From: VBAU01 sp036005185
Lineage (GTDB): Bacteria; Bacteroidota; Bacteroidia; Chitinophagales; Chitinophagaceae
NCBI GenBank assembly: GCA_036005185.1
Contig: DASYQS010000049.1
Span: forward strand, 124,001 to 188,000
DNA: 64,000 bases
Reading direction: 5' to 3'
A model generated the notes under the pieces. The model saw only the letters and a list, made by a program, of their open reading frames with translations. It searched no databases and had not been told where the DNA came from. Below, piece by piece: positions 59,453 to 64,000 of this stretch; position 1 is the first letter of the stretch; the number at the start of each line of letters is the position of its first letter. A program made the position numbers and the translations under genes.

Positions 59453-60773
59453 CACCCCAAATTTCATCTTTGCCCTCTAGCCATTTTTTTACTAATTCAG
59501 TAGTAACTGACTTAGGTCTTTCTATAGGAAAGCCCAAGGCTCTATCCCAGCAAAGGGCTGCCAAAACTCCTAATGAACGGCTCACTGCAAAAAGCACCGT
59601 ATAAAATTCATATTCAACCATGCCGTAATGAACTAGTAATGCTCCGCTATGTGCGTCCACATTCGGCCAAGGGTTTTTTATTTTTCCAAGTGATTGGAGA
59701 ATAGGGGGAACAGTTTCATAAATATTCCAAACAGTTTGCACTAATGGATCATCAGGAATGTGCTTTTTAGCAAATTCAACTTGCGCAGTAAACCTTGGAT
59801 CGGTTTTGCGCAGTACCGCATGGCCATAACCGGGAACCACTTTTCCCTCGCTCAACGTTTTTTGCACGTAAGCCGCTATCTGTTCTTTGGTCGGCAACTC
59901 AGTTTTTAATTCATCGCGCATTTCAAATATCCACTTGATCACTTCTTGATTGGCCAAGCCATGTAAAGGACCAGCAAGTCCGTTCATGCCCGCTGCATAA
60001 CTTAAGTAAGGATCACCTAATGCCGAACCAACTAAATGAGTGGCATGTGCGGAAACATTACCGCCTTCATGATCTGCATGAATGGTCATATACAAGCGCA
60101 TCAGCTCCATAAAGCTTTCATCATCGTATCCCAGCATATGTGCAAAATTACCAGCCCAATCAAGCAAGCCATTAGGGTTAATATGCTGATTGTTTTTATA
60201 CTTGCGGCGGTAAATGTAGGCGGCAATCCTTGGCAGCCTGGCAATTAGTAAAATAGTATCGTCAAAAGTAGGAAGCCAGTAATCTTTTTTATTTATGCCC
60301 TCAGCATAAGCCTTTGCAAAATAACTTTCTGTTTGCAAAGCCATCACGCCTATTACATACATGGTCATGGGATGTGTGTTCAATGGCAACGCATCAATGG
60401 CAGCAAACACATGGTTAGGCACGTGACTCCGGCGTTGCAAAATATCTGTCACATGATTCACCTCTTCTTCTGTTGGCAATTCACCCACAAGCATTAAGTA
60501 AAATAAACCCTCTGGCAAGGGCTCATCGCCATGCTTAGCCTTCGGTAATTTTTCTCTCAGCTCAGGAATAGAATAACCACGAAACCTGATCCCTTCCTGG
60601 GCATCCAGCAATGAAGTTTCGGAAACCAATCCGGTAATGCCTCGCATGCCTTGGTAAACCTGTGATAAATGCACCTCCCCTATCACCTTGTTGCCATGCT
60701 CCTTCAGTAAATTTTTAATTTCAACATTCATCATATCAGCCTTCGCTTTAAACCTGTCTTTTAATATTCCCAT
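59448..60773 (-). CDS. Citrate synthase, mitochondrial (eukaryotic-like) type
   Basis: This enzyme condenses oxaloacetate with acetyl-CoA at entry to the TCA cycle. The protein of about 441 residues begins at the ATG 60773 (MGILKDRFKAKADMM). An upstream ATG in frame would add 34 non-conserved residues. Catalytic residues are present: His in GLAGPLHGLAN near residue 275, His in GYGHAVLRKTDPRF near 320 and Asp in WPNVDAHSGALL near 375. The sequence is of the mitochondrial-like type found in some Bacteroidota, not the hexameric GltA type. A second heptameric array lies near 60840 upstream. Confidence 0.95.
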   Translation of the reverse strand: MGILKDRFKAKADMMNVEIKNLLKEHGNKVIGEVHLSQVYQGMRGITGLVSETSLLDAQEGIRFRGYSIPELREKLPKAKHGDEPLPEGLFYLMLVGELPTEEEVNHVTDILQRRSHVPNHVFAAIDALPLNTHPMTMYVIGVMALQTESYFAKAYAEGINKKDYWLPTFDDTILLIARLPRIAAYIYRRKYKNNQHINPNGLLDWAGNFAHMLGYDDESFMELMRLYMTIHADHEGGNVSAHATHLVGSALGDPYLSYAAGMNGLAGPLHGLANQEVIKWIFEMRDELKTELPTKEQIAAYVQKTLSEGKVVPGYGHAVLRKTDPRFTAQVEFAKKHIPDDPLVQTVWNIYETVPPILQSLGKIKNPWPNVDAHSGALLVHYGMVEYEFYTVLFAVSRSLGVLAALCWDRALGFPIERPKSVTTELVKKWLEGKDEIWGE

Positions 60774-60837
60774 AATTACCGTTTTTGAAAAAGAAGATGG
60801 TTGGAAGGGATAAAGGTAGTAAAGAAATTTACATACT

Positions 60838-60866
60838 ATGATTTGATGACGGTTGATAATTGACGA
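60838..60866. repeat. Degenerate heptameric repeat upstream of citrate synthase
   Basis: TTGATGA, CGGTTGA, TAATTGA and CGATAG follow each other with a 7-base rhythm in the gap between citrate synthase and the permease gene. Confidence 0.5.
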
Positions 60867-60905
60867 TAGCAGCAAAGGTTTTACTATTATTTATCTCTAC
60901 TCCTC

Positions 60906-61994
60906 TTACTTTGGAGTTATTCTATACAACCAGTAAGCAATGCCTCCAAAAAGTACATTCGGCAGCCAGGCGGCTATGAATGGAGGAAAATTTCCCTTTA
61001 TTGAGAATACTGTGGAAAAGCGATCGAAAAGAATAAAAACAACCGCAATCACAATACCTATAGCCAGGTGAAACCCACTGCCCCCTCTTACTTTGCGGCT
61101 TGATACTACTACCCCAATCAATGTCAATAATAATACTGTAAATGGGGTGGCTGTTCGGCGATATAGTTCTACTCTCAACGTATTTAATCCTTCCGAGCCT
61201 CTAAGCTCTTCCATATGAATATAATTCTTTAGCCTAGGTGTACTAAGCTTATCTTTTAAATATTCATCGTTACGCAGGTCAGCAGGTTTGATATTCAAAT
61301 TCAAATGCATTTCGGATTTTGTATTCACAGTTTCATGCAAACCATTAATATAGCGTTCTGTTACATTTGTTAGCTTCCAATTTTTTTTTGAAGTATCCCA
61401 AGTCATGGTTTCTGCACGAAGATTATATACTACTTTATTCCCCTTTACCCGGTCAAGATAAAAACCGCCTGCCGTTTTTAAGCTGGTATCGTAATTGCGA
61501 AGGCCTATGTAGGTATTTGGATCAGAACGTTTATAAATGGGGCGATAGCGATCATCATTTGATTTTACGCCATAGGGGTCTATATAAGCTGTTTGAAAGT
61601 TGCTGCGGATCTCCTGCGCTTTCGGTATTACATAGCGACTCGCCAGCCACAACATTAGGGCCAGTAAAAAACCCCCAACTACATAAGGCCGAAGAAAACG
61701 ATTATAACTTGTACCGCTGGCAAGTATGGCCACTACTTCAGACCTCGCCGCCATGCGGCTTGTAAAAAAGATAACAGCAATAAAAACAAACAGCGGAAAA
61801 AGCAAACCCCAGATGTACGGGATAAAGCCGAAATAATATTGAGTAATGATCTGAGATGTAGTAAGACCTGATTTTACAAAATCATCTGTTTTTTCACTGC
61901 TGTCAACTGCGACAGCGATGAGGGTAAACAAAAACATGCAAAAGAAAAAAGTAACAAGAAGCTTTTTGAGTATGTACCAATCAATTTTACGCAT
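60906..61994 (-). CDS. LptF/LptG family lipopolysaccharide export permease
   Basis: An inner-membrane subunit of the lipopolysaccharide transporter, of about 362 residues. Three N-terminal helices (about 10-30, 50-72, 95-117) enclose the usual ARSEVVAILASGTSYNRFLRPY motif near residue 85. A periplasmic jellyroll domain (about 125-275) follows, then three C-terminal helices. A TTG directly precedes the ATG. TATTTTTG at 62003-62010 is close enough that either start would be nearly leaderless. Whether it is the LptF or LptG partner is not clear. The ATPase LptB is not in the window. Confidence 0.9.
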   Translation of the reverse strand: MRKIDWYILKKLLVTFFFCMFLFTLIAVAVDSSEKTDDFVKSGLTTSQIITQYYFGFIPYIWGLLFPLFVFIAVIFFTSRMAARSEVVAILASGTSYNRFLRPYVVGGFLLALMLWLASRYVIPKAQEIRSNFQTAYIDPYGVKSNDDRYRPIYKRSDPNTYIGLRNYDTSLKTAGGFYLDRVKGNKVVYNLRAETMTWDTSKKNWKLTNVTERYINGLHETVNTKSEMHLNLNIKPADLRNDEYLKDKLSTPRLKNYIHMEELRGSEGLNTLRVELYRRTATPFTVLLLTLIGVVVSSRKVRGGSGFHLAIGIVIAVVFILFDRFSTVFSIKGNFPPFIAAWLPNVLFGGIAYWLYRITPK

Positions 61995-62002
61995 CAAGGG
62001 CC

Positions 62003-62010
62003 CAAAAATA
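62003..62010 (-). promoter_or_regulatory. -7 element close to the LptF/G start
   Basis: TATTTTTG on the minus strand lies five bases before a TTG and eight before the ATG of the permease gene, again suggesting a very short or absent leader. Confidence 0.45.
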
Positions 62011-62074
62011 ACAGAAAAATTGTTGAGGAGTTGTGAAGGATATATGCTGACCGGTCAAACTCCCTATTAAAGAA

Positions 62075-62992
62075 TCATGCTAAAGGAAAATTTCCATCCG
62101 GAAAATCGCGGGTAATTTGCTTGGCTATCCTCCTTCCCATGTTCATCCATTTTTGCATAAGGAGTTTACTAAATCTTAGTCCCGTTGAAAATTCAGGGTC
62201 CAGATCTTCATCAGGCCTTATATAAAAAACCTTAATATGCGAGGGCGAAATTTTTTTGAAAGTACTCAACACTTCAAGGTCATTTTCTCTTACCTCCTGA
62301 ATAAAAACACTGATAGAACGCATGAGAACCTTTAGCATGTCTGTAAAATCTGTTCTTTGTACAAGTTCATTAGGATTGTTGCTCAAGACGTATACTTCAT
62401 GATCTTCCGTACCCGATAAATTATTTACTACAACACGGGTAGGTACTACTTCTTTATTTCCACCATCAACATATTCATTATTATCAAAAGAAACAGGGTC
62501 CATAAAAACAGCCTGGTTGCTGCTGGCAAGCATGGCTTTAATGATGGAGTCGCGGTTTGTAATTAATATTCGATCATAGTGCCGGCTTTCATTCAAAGCT
62601 TTTGTTGAAAAAACGGTTAGCTTACCGGTTTGCAAGCAAACGGCATTAAAACAAAGTATGGTTGAAGATTGCATGATGACGTTAAAGGTGGCGGCATCGA
62701 TACGTGTATCGATCTGCTTAAATAAAGGTTCTGTATCATAAATGAAAGGTTTGCCTTGCTGCAAGCTTTCAATGAGGTTCAACGGTTTTAGCACGTCAGC
62801 ATTTACCGTGTTTAAATAAACATCGGTGAGCACATCAAGCCGATTAGCAGCGACCATACCTGCAATTAAAGAACCTGTGCTGGTTCCGCTGATAAAATCA
62901 AATTTATCAATTAAGTTCTCCTGCAAAAACTGTAAAGCCCCCACACTAAAGGCGCCTTTAGCTCCGCCGCCACTTGTTATTAAGACTTTCAT
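62075..62992 (-). CDS. Patatin-like phospholipase
   Basis: A 305-residue lipid acyl hydrolase of the patatin type. The oxyanion loop is SGGGAKGAFSVGALQFL near residue 7, the nucleophile serine is in SGTSTGSLIAGM near 38, and the Asp of the dyad is in EYVDGGNKEVV near 173. There is no signal peptide. It starts nine bases after a secreted protein gene in the same direction. Substrate unknown, but all catalytic elements are present. Confidence 0.93.
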   Translation of the reverse strand: MKVLITSGGGAKGAFSVGALQFLQENLIDKFDFISGTSTGSLIAGMVAANRLDVLTDVYLNTVNADVLKPLNLIESLQQGKPFIYDTEPLFKQIDTRIDAATFNVIMQSSTILCFNAVCLQTGKLTVFSTKALNESRHYDRILITNRDSIIKAMLASSNQAVFMDPVSFDNNEYVDGGNKEVVPTRVVVNNLSGTEDHEVYVLSNNPNELVQRTDFTDMLKVLMRSISVFIQEVRENDLEVLSTFKKISPSHIKVFYIRPDEDLDPEFSTGLRFSKLLMQKWMNMGRRIAKQITRDFPDGNFPLA

Positions 62993-63001
62993 ACATTCTA
63001 T

Positions 63002-63811
63002 TTAAAGTTTTTTGTTTCCGAATAAAATACTAAGAAGAAATCCCTGATGATGTGATCTCAAATTTTGATTGATCGCCAGATTAAAACCAAATGGTCCTAA
63101 TTCCACCTCTGCTCCAAGGGCGGCATATTCAAAATGATTGAAGCTGGTTGTATATTCTCCGAACAAATTAAAGTTACCTAGCGAAAAAGGCACAGGGGCA
63201 ATATCCTTTAGTTTGAAAGATAACCGTGAGCTAAGCGTTGCATAAAACACTTTGTTTTGAAGAAAAAATGCGGGCCCCGTCATCAAGCGTAATTTATTTC
63301 CGCATTGCTTCGGTTTTCCAAAAGTGTAAATAATGTAGCCTCTCACACTTCCTAAATATGCCATATCATCCCGGAATGCATTCATAGCGCCCTGGCCTAA
63401 TTCAAAACGCCTTTTCCATCCTGTACAAAATTCAGTAGACGGAAAACGAGGCTTTTCATTTTTTAAAAAAGCAAGCCAGTCAAAAATATTGTCCGACTCA
63501 TCTTCTGGCAGCGATCTCATAAAACATGTACCTTGGCGTTCTTGATCAATAAATTCATTAACAGCACGAGCCGTTTTTATGAAATCGTTATATACTTGTT
63601 CATTTTTTGATTTTAGCGAATCAAGTGTTCGTTTATTGGCGGCAGCATCATTACTGCATTTGCCAACAAAACTTACCAGCCCGGATATTTTGACAGCAAG
63701 GCCCTCGGCTTTTTGCCTGCATTGAATATTGTCGCAACAATTTTGCTGCTGGGCAAAGACAGTAGAGCTAAGAAACAAGCAAGCCATTAATATAATAAGG
63801 CAATATTTCAT
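63002..63811 (-). CDS. Secreted protein with a probable beta-barrel C-terminus
   Basis: A 269-residue protein with a signal peptide (LIILMACLFLSSTVFAQ). The mature N-terminus has paired cysteines (NCCDNIQC) and helices to about 130. The C-terminal half alternates polar and hydrophobic residues and ends in a strand (GFLLSILFGNKKL), suggesting a small outer membrane barrel. No family recognised. It is followed by the patatin gene nine bases downstream. Confidence 0.7.
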   Translation of the reverse strand: MKYCLIILMACLFLSSTVFAQQQNCCDNIQCRQKAEGLAVKISGLVSFVGKCSNDAAANKRTLDSLKSKNEQVYNDFIKTARAVNEFIDQERQGTCFMRSLPEDESDNIFDWLAFLKNEKPRFPSTEFCTGWKRRFELGQGAMNAFRDDMAYLGSVRGYIIYTFGKPKQCGNKLRLMTGPAFFLQNKVFYATLSSRLSFKLKDIAPVPFSLGNFNLFGEYTTSFNHFEYAALGAEVELGPFGFNLAINQNLRSHHQGFLLSILFGNKKL

Positions 63812-63832
63812 TGGTTATAGTTTATAACGTAA

Positions 63833-64000
63833 TTACTGTTCACAAAAATGAGCTTCACATTCTTCCCGCGTTCTGAATGGGCCATCGCATTGAACAAGCG
63901 AACCATCTTCCAATGTTTTCATGCAAAACCAGCGTCCTTCACTTTCCAGGCAGTTACAGGGTAACGCATTTGTTCTGACATCTTTTTTATTATCGGCTTT
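63833..64000 (-). CDS. Cysteine-rich protein, partial at the window edge
   Basis: The last 55 codons of a minus-strand frame that continues beyond the window. It has seven cysteines in a regular spread (ALPCNCLESEGRWFCMK, LVQCDG, REECEAHFCEQ). The open frame to the edge, the cysteine pattern and the position 21 bases upstream of the secreted protein gene support a real gene. The family and the N-terminus are not visible. Confidence 0.65.
   Translation of the reverse strand, partial: KADNKKDVRTNALPCNCLESEGRWFCMKTLEDGSLVQCDGPFRTREECEAHFCEQ

Noticed and set aside
61367..61765. A 132-codon plus-strand open frame opposite the LptF/G gene
   Set aside because: It lies wholly opposite a well-supported permease gene and shows no protein-like pattern.

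Overview
This window is a 64 kb piece of a Bacteroidota chromosome. It most resembles the Chitinophagaceae or a nearby family. The evidence is the AT-rich composition, the TAnnTTTG-type promoter elements, a PorT homologue, a secreted protease with a type IX secretion (T9SS) tail, a short F1 epsilon subunit, a mitochondrial-type citrate synthase, and many lipoprotein and secreted-protein signals. I see no prophage, insertion sequence, CRISPR array or rRNA. One tRNA (Ala, GGC) is present.

Layout: 0-6 kb holds queA, a sensor kinase, yqgE and the atpD-atpC pair, which is interrupted by a frameshifted four-helix-bundle gene. 6.2-10 kb is an ECF42-type sigma factor module with two tandem YCII/DGPF proteins, DinB and two SRPBCC proteins. 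10-21 kb carries an L,D-transpeptidase, a TPR membrane protein, a GNAT-like protein, dnaX, the pyruvate dehydrogenase E2 gene and a phosphoesterase/beta-propeller fusion. 21.3-25.3 kb is a compact biosynthetic cluster: UbiA prenyltransferase, type III polyketide synthase, methyltransferase and FAD oxidoreductase. A GbsR/MarR-led operon follows (25.4-28.6 kb). 28.8-34 kb has the secreted metalloprotease, ykuK-like, engB, ubiE/menG and porT. 34-41.6 kb is a TetR-controlled RND efflux operon with two matching operators. 41.6-50 kb holds a di-haem cytochrome, a DNA ligase/exonuclease pair, guaA and lpxB. 51-59 kb looks like a stress and repair region: a membrane-anchored trehalose-6-phosphate synthase, a PNPOx-like protein, Ku and LigD, and YtxH/holin-like envelope proteins. 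59-64 kb has citrate synthase, an LptF/G-like permease, a patatin and secreted proteins.

The most unusual material is not a conventional gene. First, dnaX has a run of nine A's just after the clamp-loader core, and both shifted frames stop within three codons. This is a candidate slippage switch for gamma and tau. Second, ligD is split at another nine-A run, in the register that a -1 shift would repair. Third, at least fifteen loci carry degenerate tandem repeats with a strict 7-base period. They lie at gene ends and also in frame inside guaA, pdhC, dnaX, lpxB, a methyltransferase and an FAD oxidoreductase. Several occur as inverted pairs with one shared consensus, and one such pair brackets the four-helix-bundle pseudogene between atpD and atpC. 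Fourth, a separate family of GC-rich palindromes is scattered between genes, and related hairpins are read in frame inside two DNA ligases. Several promoters (guaA, ubiE, lpxB, the gbsR-like gene) end so close to the start codon that leaderless mRNAs are likely.
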